This document shows positions 24,665-33,415 of a DNA stretch of 64,000 bases, in pieces; position 1 is the stretch's first letter, and the number at the start of each line of letters is the position of its first letter. The notes under the pieces were generated by a model, which was given only the letters and a program-made list of their open reading frames with translations, did no database searches and was not told the origin of the DNA. This DNA is from Aquabacter cavernae (GTDB taxonomy: Bacteria; Pseudomonadota; Alphaproteobacteria; Rhizobiales; Xanthobacteraceae), in contig NZ_RWKV01000016.1 of NCBI RefSeq assembly GCF_003993795.1, positions 186,001 through 250,000 of the forward strand, read 5' to 3'. The position numbers and the translations under genes are program-made.

Positions 24665-25972
24665 CTACAGCCCCGCAATGGCCCGGGCGAAGTCCTTCGC
24701 GGCGAAGGGCTGGAGATCGTCCGCCCCCTCGCCCACGCCGATCAGATGCACCGGCAGGCCATGCTTCTCGGCGATGGCGACGAGAATGCCGCCCCGCGCC
24801 GTGCCGTCCAGCTTGGTCATGACGAGGCCGGTGACCCCCGCCACCTTGCCGAACACCTCCACCTGGGAGAGCGCGTTCTGGCCCACCGTGGCGTCCAGGA
24901 CCAGCAGCACCGCATGGGGCGCGGTGGCGTCCTGCTTGCGGATCACCCGTACCACCTTCTCCAGCTCCGCCATCAGCTCTGTGCGGTTCTGGAGACGCCC
25001 GGCGGTGTCGATCATGAGCACGTCCACGCCCTCGGCGCGGGCTTCCGTGATGGCATCGAAGGCGACGCCCGCCGCGTCCGCGCCCGGCGCGCGGGCGATG
25101 ACGGATGCGCCGGTGCGCTGACCCCAAACCTTGAGCTGCTCGATGGCGGCGGCGCGGAACGTATCGCCCGCCGCCAGCATCACCTTCAGCCCCTCGGCGC
25201 GCCACTGGGAGGCGAGCTTGCCGATGGTGGTGGTCTTGCCGGAACCGTTCACGCCCACCATGAGCAGGATGAAGGGCTTGTGGGCGCGGTCGATCTCCAG
25301 GGGCTTCGCCACGGGGCCGAGGATGGTCTCCACTTCCGCCGCGATGAGGCCCTTCACCTCCTCGGGCGCGATCATCTTGTCATGCCGCCCCTTGGCCACC
25401 CGCTCCACGATGCGCCCGGAAACGGTGACGCCGAGATCGGCGCGGATCAGGATGTCCTCCAGCTCCTCCAGGGTCTCCGCATCCAGCTTGCGCTTGGAAA
25501 CGAGGTCGGTGATGCCCTGGGTAAGCGCGGAAGCGGTACGGGAGAGGCCACTTGTGAGCCGGCTCCAGAAGCTCTTTTTCTCCGGGATCGGCGCGACGAT
25601 CGCTGCTTCCGCGATCTGGACCGGAGGTTCCGGCTCCTCCTCGACGACGGGAGCAGGCTCTACCACTTCCGGCTCGGCAGCGACGGGCTCGGGAGCCTCC
25701 ACACTTTCCTGCGGTGCCGGGACGAAGTCTGTCTCCGAGGTGGCGGGAGGCGCGGGGTCTTCCGCAGCCTCCACGGGTGGCACGTCCTGCGGGGGAATGG
25801 GCTCGGGCGCCGGCTCGACAGTCTCTAGCGCCTGAGGCTCGGGCGCCTCCTCCGGCGCGCGCTCTTCAACCGTGCCTTCCGGGCTCGCGGGCGCCTCGTC
25901 GCGGCGGCCCATAAGCCGGCTCCAGAAGCCGCGCTTCTCGGGCGGAGGGGCTGCGTCCTTGGGGTCTGTCAT
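24665..25972 (-). CDS. ftsY: signal recognition particle receptor FtsY
   Basis: SRP receptor GTPase that docks ribosome-nascent chains at the membrane. The 435-residue protein has an acidic Pro/Glu-rich A domain (about 25-130), then the NG domain with the P-loop GVNGSGKTTTIGKLA (about 237-251), LAAGDTFRAAAIEQL, MIDTAGRLQNR and VMTKLDGTARGG. The amphipathic membrane-targeting motif occurs twice, EKRGFWSRL at 12-20 and EKKSFWSRL at 131-139. A 16-base identical DNA repeat underlies this (25557-25572 and 25914-25929). It starts four bases after the mtaB stop. Confidence 0.96.
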   Translation of the reverse strand: MTDPKDAAPPPEKRGFWSRLMGRRDEAPASPEGTVEERAPEEAPEPQALETVEPAPEPIPPQDVPPVEAAEDPAPPATSETDFVPAPQESVEAPEPVAAEPEVVEPAPVVEEEPEPPVQIAEAAIVAPIPEKKSFWSRLTSGLSRTASALTQGITDLVSKRKLDAETLEELEDILIRADLGVTVSGRIVERVAKGRHDKMIAPEEVKGLIAAEVETILGPVAKPLEIDRAHKPFILLMVGVNGSGKTTTIGKLASQWRAEGLKVMLAAGDTFRAAAIEQLKVWGQRTGASVIARAPGADAAGVAFDAITEARAEGVDVLMIDTAGRLQNRTELMAELEKVVRVIRKQDATAPHAVLLVLDATVGQNALSQVEVFGKVAGVTGLVMTKLDGTARGGILVAIAEKHGLPVHLIGVGEGADDLQPFAAKDFARAIAGL

Positions 25973-25976
25973 GGTG

Positions 25977-27260
25977 TCAGGCCGCGATCAGCCGCGCGCC
26001 GTCATGACCGGCGATGCGCAGCGGGAGAAGGGCTCCGCGCGCCGCCGGACGGGCGAGGCGCACGGGGGTGAAATGCTCCGTCCGGCCCATGAGGCCGCCG
26101 CCTTCGATGAGGACCGAACGCCGCGCGCCCACCGCGCCGGACAGGTGGCGGCGCAGCGCCTCCTCGCCCTTTTCGCGCAGGCGCCGCGCCCGGTCCTTCA
26201 CCGCCTCGCGCGCCACCTGGGGCATGCGGGCCGCCGGGGTGCCGGGACGCGGAGAGAAGGGGAAGACGTGCAGAAAGCTCAGCCCGCAGGCCTCCACCAT
26301 GTCGAGGCTGTTACGGAACATGGCCTCGGTCTCGGTGGGAAAGCCCGCGATCAGGTCCGCACCGAATACGAGGTCGGGGCGCAGACGGCGCATCTCCGCC
26401 ACCAGCCGGATGGCGTCGGCGCGCAGATGGCGCCGCTTCATGCGCTTCAGGATCAGGTCGTCGCCGGACTGGAGCGAGAGATGGAGATGGGGCATCAGCC
26501 GTTCCTCCTCCGCCAAAGCGCGCAGCAGGTCGTCATCCGCCTCCACGCTGTCGATGGAGGAGAGGCGCAGCCGCTTCAGATCCGGCGTGTGCTTGAGGAT
26601 GGCGCGCACCAGCTTGCCCAGCGTCGGGGCACCGGGCAGGCCCTCCCCGTAGGAGGTGAGATCGACGCCCGTGAGCACCACTTCGGCGTGCCCCGTCTCC
26701 ACGAGGCCGCGCACCTGCGCCACCACTTCGCCCATGGGCACGGAGCGTGAGTTTCCCCGGCCATAGGGGATGATGCAGAAGGTGCAGCGATGGTCGCAGC
26801 CATTCTGGACCTGCACGAAGGCGCGCGTGTGCCCGTCAATGCCGTCCAGCATGTGCAGGGCGGTCTCGCGCACGGACATGATGTCGTCCACCACCACCCG
26901 CGCCTCGGCGCCCACGCCGAAGTCCAGCGCGGCCCTTGCCGCCGTCCAGGTCTCAGGCGCGCTCTTGGCGCCGTTGCCCACCACCCGGTCCACTTCCGCC
27001 ATTTCGGCGAAGGTCTCCGGCTCGGTCTGGGCCGCGCAGCCGGTGACGATGATGCGCGCGTCCGGCCGGTCGCGCTTCAGGCGGCGGATGGCCTGGCGGG
27101 CCTGCCGCACGGCCTCCTGCGTCACCGCGCAGGAATTCACGATCACCGTACGCTTGAGGCCCGCCTGCGCGGCGGCCCGGCTCATCTGTTCGGATTCCAG
27201 GATGTTGAGCCGGCAGCCGAAGGTCATGACCTCCACCGGCCCGGCCGCGGGCCCGCTCAT
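25977..27260 (-). CDS. mtaB: tRNA t6A37 methylthiotransferase MtaB
   Basis: Radical-SAM enzyme that converts t6A37 to ms2t6A37 in tRNA, acting after the TsaC pathway. The 427-residue product has the N-terminal cluster cysteines C16, C44 and C75 (FGCRLN, VNSCAVT, VTGCAAQ), the radical-SAM motif CDHRCTFC (C155, C159, C162), and a C-terminal TRAM-like segment. The start at 27260 overlaps the dapF stop as ATGA; the frame is open further upstream only because it is antiparallel-neutral GC-rich DNA. Confidence 0.95.
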   Translation of the reverse strand: MSGPAAGPVEVMTFGCRLNILESEQMSRAAAQAGLKRTVIVNSCAVTQEAVRQARQAIRRLKRDRPDARIIVTGCAAQTEPETFAEMAEVDRVVGNGAKSAPETWTAARAALDFGVGAEARVVVDDIMSVRETALHMLDGIDGHTRAFVQVQNGCDHRCTFCIIPYGRGNSRSVPMGEVVAQVRGLVETGHAEVVLTGVDLTSYGEGLPGAPTLGKLVRAILKHTPDLKRLRLSSIDSVEADDDLLRALAEEERLMPHLHLSLQSGDDLILKRMKRRHLRADAIRLVAEMRRLRPDLVFGADLIAGFPTETEAMFRNSLDMVEACGLSFLHVFPFSPRPGTPAARMPQVAREAVKDRARRLREKGEEALRRHLSGAVGARRSVLIEGGGLMGRTEHFTPVRLARPAARGALLPLRIAGHDGARLIAA

Positions 27261-28114
27261 GGGGCCTCGGCCAGCATCTGCGGCGTGAGGCGCCCGGAAA
27301 ATTCGTGCGCCACGGGGCCGGTCATCAGCACATGCCCGTCGCTCTCGCGCCAGGCGATGGTGAGGTCGCCACCGGGCAGCGTCACCTTGCTGAGGCGCCC
27401 CGCGCGGCCGGTGCGCGCCGCCGCCACCGCCGTGGCGCAGGCCGCCGTGCCGCAGGCGCGGGTGCGCCCGGCGCCGCGCTCCCACACATGGAGCAGGATA
27501 TGGTCCCGCGTCAGCATCTGCGCGAAGGAGATGTTGGCCCGCTCCGGGAACAGGGCATTGTGCTCCAGCTCGGCGCCGAGCCGCTCCACATCGGTCGCAT
27601 CCGCGTCGGGCACGAAGAACACCGCATGGGGATTGCCCATGGAGACGAAGCTCGCCGGGCCGAGGAATTCGTAGCCGGGAATGTCGCAGGCGGACGTGTC
27701 GCCCACGTCGCGGGCGAGCGGGATGTCCGCCCAGCCGAGGCGCGGCGGCCCCATGTCCACGCGCACCAGACCGTTGGCTTCCACCACGCAATCCAGAAGG
27801 CCCGCCGCGCTCTCGAACAGCGTGTGCGGCGCGCCGGTGCGCGCGCTCTCCAAGGCCGCGATGCAGCGCGTGCCGTTGCCGCAGGCGGCGGATTCGGAGC
27901 CGTCGGAATTCAGGATCTTCACGAACGCGGCCGTGTCTTCCCGGTGGGGGGGATAGAGCAGCATGGCCTGATCGAAGGGCAGGACGCCGGGACGCGCCAG
28001 CGCGCGCGCCGCCTGCGGCGTCACCTCCACGGGATCGACGCGCAGATCCAGCACGAGAATCTCGTTGCCGAGCCCGTTCATCTTCACAAAGGCGCGATCC
28101 GCGAGGCTGGCCAT
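27257..28114 (-). CDS. dapF: diaminopimelate epimerase
   Basis: Interconverts LL- and meso-diaminopimelate for lysine and peptidoglycan synthesis. The 285-residue protein has both catalytic cysteines in their motifs, C78 in SAACGNGTRC and C221 in RACGTAACA, and starts MASLADRAFVKMNGLGNE. It is the first gene of the dapF-mtaB-ftsY operon. A palindrome with an AT centre lies in the 175-base divergent region shared with the GyrI-like gene. Confidence 0.96.
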   Translation of the reverse strand: MASLADRAFVKMNGLGNEILVLDLRVDPVEVTPQAARALARPGVLPFDQAMLLYPPHREDTAAFVKILNSDGSESAACGNGTRCIAALESARTGAPHTLFESAAGLLDCVVEANGLVRVDMGPPRLGWADIPLARDVGDTSACDIPGYEFLGPASFVSMGNPHAVFFVPDADATDVERLGAELEHNALFPERANISFAQMLTRDHILLHVWERGAGRTRACGTAACATAVAAARTGRAGRLSKVTLPGGDLTIAWRESDGHVLMTGPVAHEFSGRLTPQMLAEAP

Positions 28115-28176
28115 GGTCCGTTCGTCAGATGCCGTCTCAACTGCGCAGTGGGCGGCGCTGCGGCAGGCGCCGCCGT

Positions 28177-28194
28177 CCCGCCTTATATGGCGGG
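28177..28194. promoter_or_regulatory. palindrome in divergent dapF/GyrI-like promoter region
   Basis: CCCGCC, TTATAT, GGCGGG: six-base perfect arms around an AT centre, in the 175 bases between divergent starts. It could hold a -10 element or an operator. No regulator gene is adjacent. Confidence 0.35.
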
Positions 28195-28289
28195 CACAGG
28201 GTCGCACGCCACCCCCCTTGGCGCGCGGCGGGCCTTCGGCCAGAACATGCAAGATGCGCGCGGCGGGGCGCAAGGCGAGGACCGGCAGG

Positions 28290-29081
28290 ATGACGTTCGG
28301 GAATCTCATACGCGGTGCTCTGGTGCTGATGCTGGCGAGCGGCAGCGCCTTGGGGTCCGCTTCGGCGCAGGCCCCCGCCTCGCCTCCGGCTGCGACTCCC
28401 GCGCCCACAGATGCGCCCGCCCCATCCGCACCTGCGGTACCGGCCCCCGCAGCGCCGGCCCCTGAAGCCGCGCAGGCCCCGGCGGCGCCCGCAAGCCCGG
28501 CTCCGGGCGGCGCCATCCAGAGCGCCCCCTTGCCCGCGCCCGGCACCGCCGCGCCGCCGCCTGCCGCCGCGACCCCCGCCCCGCCCGCCGCCGGGCCGGG
28601 CGGCCCGCCCCACACCGACACGGTGACGGGCGAGACGCAGGTGCTCAATCCCATGCCGGTGCTGGTCAAGACCGGCAGCGCGAGCTGGGAAGAGGGCTTC
28701 GACACCATCGTCGCCACCGTGGACGCCATCACGGCGGAAATGAACCGCATCGGCCTCAAGCGGACCGGCGACGTGATCGTCTCCTACACCTCGTCCGACG
28801 AGGCGGGCTTCGAGTTCGAGGCACAGGTGCCTTTCACGGGCCAGAGCGCGGAGAAGCCCGGAGACGGTGTGAAAATCGGCGCCTCGTTCGCCGGGCGGGT
28901 GATGAAGTTCCACCATTCCGGCTCGTTCGCCGACATGGACACCACCTATGAGGGGATCGCCAACTATCTCGATTCCCGGAACATCGAGGGCCAGGACTTC
29001 TATATCGAACGCTACGTCACCGACCCCTCCACCGCCGCTCCCGAAGCGTTGGAAGTGGACATCTTCGTGCCCCTGCGTTGA
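28290..29081 (+). CDS. exported GyrI-like effector-binding domain protein
   Basis: 263-residue protein with three parts: a signal peptide (residues 1-27, ending SASAQ), a long Pro/Ala-rich linker (about 28-110), and a C-terminal domain resembling the GyrI/BmrR effector-binding fold. The last contains GRVMKFHHSGSFADMDTTYEGIANYL and ends YVTDPS...VDIFVPL. Such domains usually sit in cytoplasmic regulators; export behind a flexible linker suggests an envelope ligand-binding protein. The ATG at 28290 precedes the signal directly. No ligand can be named. Confidence 0.78.
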   Translation: MTFGNLIRGALVLMLASGSALGSASAQAPASPPAATPAPTDAPAPSAPAVPAPAAPAPEAAQAPAAPASPAPGGAIQSAPLPAPGTAAPPPAAATPAPPAAGPGGPPHTDTVTGETQVLNPMPVLVKTGSASWEEGFDTIVATVDAITAEMNRIGLKRTGDVIVSYTSSDEAGFEFEAQVPFTGQSAEKPGDGVKIGASFAGRVMKFHHSGSFADMDTTYEGIANYLDSRNIEGQDFYIERYVTDPSTAAPEALEVDIFVPLR

Positions 29082-29165
29082 CCGGCGCTTTGCAGACGGG
29101 CGCGAATCTTCTTCATTAGGGGTCAGCATCCCCGGACCGCTCGCGTCCGGCGAAGGGAGGCGCCC

Positions 29166-29696
29166 ATGCCGCGGCTCTTCACAGCCATCCAAGTTCCGGC
29201 GGATGTCGGCCTCGAGCTGTCCATGCTGCGCGGGGGGCTTTCCGGAGCGCGCTGGATCGACCCGGAGAATTACCACATCACCCTGCGCTTCGTGGGCGAC
29301 GTGGACGAGGTGCTGGCGCGCGAGGTCATGTACACGCTCGGCCAGGTGCGCCGTCGTGCCTTCGACCTGTCCCTGGATGGGGTAGACCAGTTCGGCGGCC
29401 ATAAGCCGCGCTCCCTGTTCGCGTCCGTGCGGGCGAACCCGGCGCTGAAGGAATTGCAGGCCGACCATGAGCGCATCATGCAGCGCCTCGGCCTTGCCCC
29501 CGACCGGGCCTACAAGCCCCATGTGACGCTGGCGCGCCTGCGCGACGCTTCAAGCCGGCAGGTGGCTGATTATCTCGCCACGCGCGGCAGCTATCGCAGC
29601 CAATCCTTCCACGTGCCGCGCTTCGTGCTCTTCTCCTCGCGCGATTCGGTGGGGGGCGGCCCCTATCTGGTGGAAGCGGCCTATCCGCTCGCCTGA
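29166..29696 (+). CDS. thpR: RNA 2',3'-cyclic phosphodiesterase
   Basis: 2H phosphoesterase (LigT/ThpR) that opens 2',3'-cyclic phosphate RNA ends. The 176-residue product has both HxT motifs, NYHITLRF (H37, T39) and YKPHVTLARL (H119, T121). GGAGGC at 29156-29161 precedes the ATG. It is upstream of tam by 33 bases. Confidence 0.93.
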   Translation: MPRLFTAIQVPADVGLELSMLRGGLSGARWIDPENYHITLRFVGDVDEVLAREVMYTLGQVRRRAFDLSLDGVDQFGGHKPRSLFASVRANPALKELQADHERIMQRLGLAPDRAYKPHVTLARLRDASSRQVADYLATRGSYRSQSFHVPRFVLFSSRDSVGGGPYLVEAAYPLA

Positions 29697-29729
29697 GCTT
29701 TCGGCGAACAACATTTCAAGGGACGACGC

Positions 29730-30506
29730 ATGGCCAAGGACTGGAGCGCCCAGCAATATCTGAAGTTCGAGGATGAGCGCACGCGGCCGTCCCGCGACCT
29801 GCTGGCCCATATTCCCCTCGACGCTCCCCGCCTGTGCGTGGACCTGGGCTGCGGGCCGGGCAATTCCACCGAACTGGTGGCGGCGCGCTTCCCCGATGCC
29901 GAAGTGATTGGTATCGACACCTCGCCCGACATGCTGACCGCCGCCCGCAAGCGCCTGCCCGGCCTGCGCTTCGAGGCGGGGGACGCCTCCCATTTCACGC
30001 TTGAAGCACCGGCGGACCTGATCTTCGCCAATGCGGTGCTCCAATGGGTGCCCGACCACGACACCCTGTTCCCGCGCCTCCTGTCGCTGCTGGCGCCGGG
30101 CGGGTGCCTCGCCGTGCAGATGCCGGATAATCTCGACCAGCCCTCTCACGCGGCCATGCGCGAGACCGCGCTGGACGGCCCCTGGACCGCAAAGCTCGCG
30201 GAAGCCGCCGCCGCGCGCACCAAGCTGCCGTCAGTGGGGGCCTATTACGACATGCTGATTGCCCAGGCGGCGCGGGTGGACATCTGGCACACCATCTACC
30301 AGCACCAGCTGGACGGCATCCCCGCCATCATCGAATGGCTGAAGGGCACGGGCCTGCGCCCCTTCCTGGACCCGCTGGACGCGGACGAGCGCACCGCTTT
30401 CCTCGCAGCCTATGGCAAGCGGCTTGAAGCGCATTATCCGGTGCGGGCGGACGGCAAGGTGCTTCTCGCCTTCCCGCGCCTGTTCCTGGTGGCCCAGCGG
30501 GCATAG
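29730..30506 (+). CDS. tam: trans-aconitate 2-methyltransferase
   Basis: SAM-dependent methyltransferase that monomethyl-esterifies trans-aconitate, a by-product that inhibits the citric acid cycle. The 258-residue protein has the SAM motif [14 protein letters not shown] and matches Tam over its length: start [20 protein letters not shown] and VWHTIYQH-like [17 protein letters not shown] precedes the ATG. The stop lies in the stem of a strong hairpin. Confidence 0.92.
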   Translation: MAKDWSAQQYLKFEDERTRPSRDLLAHIPLDAPRLCVDLGCGPGNSTELVAARFPDAEVIGIDTSPDMLTAARKRLPGLRFEAGDASHFTLEAPADLIFANAVLQWVPDHDTLFPRLLSLLAPGGCLAVQMPDNLDQPSHAAMRETALDGPWTAKLAEAAAARTKLPSVGAYYDMLIAQAARVDIWHTIYQHQLDGIPAIIEWLKGTGLRPFLDPLDADERTAFLAAYGKRLEAHYPVRADGKVLLAFPRLFLVAQRA

Positions 30507-30527
30507 GGCAGCCCCTGCCCTATGCCC
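30499..30527. terminator. 13-bp hairpin between tam and UbiH-family gene
   Basis: GGGCATAGGGCAG at 30499-30511 pairs perfectly with CTGCCCTATGCCC at 30515-30527 over a 3-base loop. The stem includes the tam stop. An overlapping second hairpin (30523-30539) could compete. It separates two convergent genes. Confidence 0.7.
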
Positions 30528-30551
30528 CCTCTGGGGGCAAGGAACAACCGC

Positions 30552-31817
30552 CTACAGCGCCTCGCCGCGCAGCAGGCGCGGGACGGCGCCGGTGAGCCCG
30601 GCGGCGTCCTTGATGAACAGTCCCTTGAGGCGCGGCAGGCGATCCACCATGCCGAGGCCCACGTCCCGCATGAGGCGCAGCGCATCGGAGCGGTTGGAGA
30701 ACAGGCGGTTGAGCGCGTCCGTCGCCACCCCCATGGCCAGCGTGTCGAAGCGCCGCCAGCGCTGATAGCGCTCCAGCACGTCCGGGCCGGCGAAATCGAG
30801 GCCCACGCGCGCCGCATCGGTCACGGCCTCGGCCAGCGCCGCCACGTCCCGCAGGCCCATATTGAGCCCCTGCCCGGCAATGGGGTGGATGAGATGGGCC
30901 GCATCCCCCACCAGCGCGAAGCGCTCGCCCACGAAGCTGCGCGCCATGGCGAAGCCCAGCGGGTGCACGGCAGGTGCCGAGACGCGCCGCACCCAGCCGA
31001 GCGCATGGCCGAAGCGGGTCTCCAGTTCCTCCTGGAAGATGGCCTCGGGCAGAGCGGCGATGCGCTTGGCATCCTCATGGCGCTCGGTCCAGACGATGGA
31101 GGCGCGATTGCCCGGCAGCGGCAGCGTGGCGAACGGCCCCGGCGGCAGGAAATGCTCCAGCGCGCACCCCTCGTGCGGCCGCTCATGCTCCACGGTGAAG
31201 GTGATGGCCGACTGTCCGTAAGCCCAGGCGACGTTGCGGATGCCCGCCATGTCCCGCAGCCGCGAGCGCGCCCCGTCGCACGCCACCAGCAAGGCGGCCG
31301 TCAGCGAGCGCCCAGCGCCATAGGTCACCTCCACGCCGGAGCGGCGGGTGGTGAAATCCGAGACGGGCGCGGGAATGAGGTCGATGCCGGCGGCGCGGGC
31401 CGTGTCGGTCAGTGCGTCGAGAAGCCGCGCATTGGGCACCATGTGGGCGAACGGCTCGCCCGGCTGCACATCGCCGTCGAAGGTGAGAAAGACCGGACGC
31501 GCCACGTCGCGGGTCCGGCTGTCGGTCACCTGCATGGAGCGGATGGGCTCGGCCTCCGGCCCCAGCCGGTCCCACACGCCGAGCGTGGTCAGGAGGCGGC
31601 GGGCCCCCGCCGCAATGGCCGAGGCGCGCACGTCGCCGGACGTATCGCGGCCGATGGTGGGATCGAAAACGGTGATGCGCGCATCCGGCCCAAGCCCGTC
31701 GCGCAGCGCCAGAGCGAGGCTGAGGCCCGCGAGCCCGCCGCCCGCGATCGCCACATCCGCCCGCGCCACATCCGTGCGCCCGGCCTCGGCCGCGTGGCCC
31801 TGCGAATATTCACCCAT
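30552..31817 (-). CDS. UbiH/UbiF/COQ6-family FAD monooxygenase
   Basis: 421-residue flavin hydroxylase of the ubiquinone-ring family. It has the FAD motif VAIAGGGLAGLSLALAL at the N-terminus, the internal DGARS motif (LLVACDGARSRLR), and GDAAHLIHPIAGQGLNMGLRDV. Alphaproteobacteria use one or two such enzymes (UbiL, UbiM, UbiH-type) for several ring positions, so the position hydroxylated here is not assigned. The start at 31817 is an ATG that begins MGEYSQGHAAEAG. It is divergent from tesB. Confidence 0.9.
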   Translation of the reverse strand: MGEYSQGHAAEAGRTDVARADVAIAGGGLAGLSLALALRDGLGPDARITVFDPTIGRDTSGDVRASAIAAGARRLLTTLGVWDRLGPEAEPIRSMQVTDSRTRDVARPVFLTFDGDVQPGEPFAHMVPNARLLDALTDTARAAGIDLIPAPVSDFTTRRSGVEVTYGAGRSLTAALLVACDGARSRLRDMAGIRNVAWAYGQSAITFTVEHERPHEGCALEHFLPPGPFATLPLPGNRASIVWTERHEDAKRIAALPEAIFQEELETRFGHALGWVRRVSAPAVHPLGFAMARSFVGERFALVGDAAHLIHPIAGQGLNMGLRDVAALAEAVTDAARVGLDFAGPDVLERYQRWRRFDTLAMGVATDALNRLFSNRSDALRLMRDVGLGMVDRLPRLKGLFIKDAAGLTGAVPRLLRGEAL

Positions 31818-31923
31818 GAGATCCTCCCGGCACCTGAGGCGCCACATGCGCTTGACGCGGCCGTGCCCGCAAGCTCCAGTCGCGGCTGCCATCCACAAAG
31901 ACAGCACCCACAGAGCCCGCGCC

Positions 31924-32793
31924 ATGACCGACCACGTCGCCGCCTTCCTGGACATCCTCGACCTGGAAGCCCTGGAGATCAATTTGTTCCGGGGTCGCAG
32001 CGCCTCGCCGGCCGGCGGGCGCGTGTTCGGCGGCCAGGTGGTGGCGCAGGCGCTGGTGGCGGCCCGCCGCACCGTGCCGGACGACCGCGTCGCCCATTCG
32101 CTGCACGGCTATTTCCTGCTGGGCGGCGATCCCACCGTGCCCATCGTCTATGACGTGGACCGCATCCGCGACGGCCGCAGCTTCACCACGCGCCGCGTGG
32201 TGGCGATCCAGCACGGGCGGGCCATCTTCTCCATGTCCGTCTCCTATCAGGTGGAGGAGGACGGGTTCGAGCACCAGTCCGTCATGCCGGAGGTGCTGAT
32301 GCCCGAGGAACTGCCCGGCGACGAGGTCTGGCGCGAGCGACTGCTGGCCCGCTACCCCTCGTCCGCCGTGCGCGGCTGGATGGCCCTGCGCCCGCTGGAG
32401 ATCAAGCCGACCAGCCTGGACTCCCCCTATCTGGGCGGTTCCGGCCAGCCCACCCGGCCCAGCCTCTGGATCCGCGTGCGCGGCCCGGTGCCCGACGACC
32501 TGCCGACGCACCAGGCGGTCCTCACCTACGCCTCGGACCTCTCTTTGCTCCAGGCGGCGCTGCTGCCCCACGGCAAGAGCGTGTTCGACCCGGACATGCA
32601 GTGCGCCAGCCTCGACCACGCTTTGTGGTTCCATCGCCGGTTCCGGGCCGACGAATGGCTGCTCTACGTCCAGGAAAGCCCGGCCGCCTTCGGAGCGCGC
32701 GGCTTCTGCCGGGGCGAGTTCTTCACCCGTGACGGGCGGCTGGTGGCCTCGGTGACACAGGAAGGCCTGATGCGCCCCGTGCCCCCCACATGA
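31924..32793 (+). CDS. tesB: acyl-CoA thioesterase II
   Basis: Double-hotdog thioesterase that hydrolyses medium- and long-chain acyl-CoA. The 289-residue product has GGRVFGGQVVAQAL in the first hotdog, and the triad region of TesB: TYASDLSLL (Asp), ASLDHALWFH (Ser) and VTQEGLMR (Gln). The frame is open well upstream, but family similarity begins at MTDHVAAFLDILDLE. It is divergent from the UbiH-family gene. Confidence 0.95.
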   Translation: MTDHVAAFLDILDLEALEINLFRGRSASPAGGRVFGGQVVAQALVAARRTVPDDRVAHSLHGYFLLGGDPTVPIVYDVDRIRDGRSFTTRRVVAIQHGRAIFSMSVSYQVEEDGFEHQSVMPEVLMPEELPGDEVWRERLLARYPSSAVRGWMALRPLEIKPTSLDSPYLGGSGQPTRPSLWIRVRGPVPDDLPTHQAVLTYASDLSLLQAALLPHGKSVFDPDMQCASLDHALWFHRRFRADEWLLYVQESPAAFGARGFCRGEFFTRDGRLVASVTQEGLMRPVPPT

Positions 32794-32809
32794 CCGACAG
32801 ATGCGCACG

Positions 32810-32828
32810 TCGCCTAAAAAATAGGCGA
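32810..32828. promoter_or_regulatory. 7-bp palindrome downstream of tesB
   Basis: TCGCCTA, AAAAA, TAGGCGA, 17 bases after the tesB stop and 86 bases before the candidate sigma-54 promoter. It could be the tesB terminator or an upstream activator site for glnK. It does not match the usual NtrC palindrome with GCAC/GTGC ends. Confidence 0.4.
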
Positions 32829-32913
32829 TAAATTGGGCCCCGCCGCGACCGCAACGTGGCGAGTCACCCCATGGCGAGAAAATAAGCAGTACACATTGCC
32901 CATCCGTCCCGTC

Positions 32914-32929
32914 TGGCACGGTCCTTGAT
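32914..32929 (+). promoter_or_regulatory. probable sigma-54 promoter of glnK-amtB
   Basis: TGGCACGGTCCTTGAT matches the sigma-54 consensus TGGCACG-N4-TTGCA except that the -12 GC is GA. The GG-to-GA spacing is correct. It lies 118 bases before glnK, a gene pair normally under NtrC and sigma-54 control. Confidence 0.65.
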
Positions 32930-33029
32930 TATGACTTCCCCAGGCCCGCGGCCATGGCACGGAATTCACCGTTCCGATCGGCGGGGTCCAGAGAAACGCC
33001 CACGATCCGCTTTCCGGCGGAGGGCCTAA

Positions 33030-33386
<357 letters not shown>

Positions 33387-33415
33387 GCTTTCCCCATTCG
33401 ACGGAGCCTTTTTCC

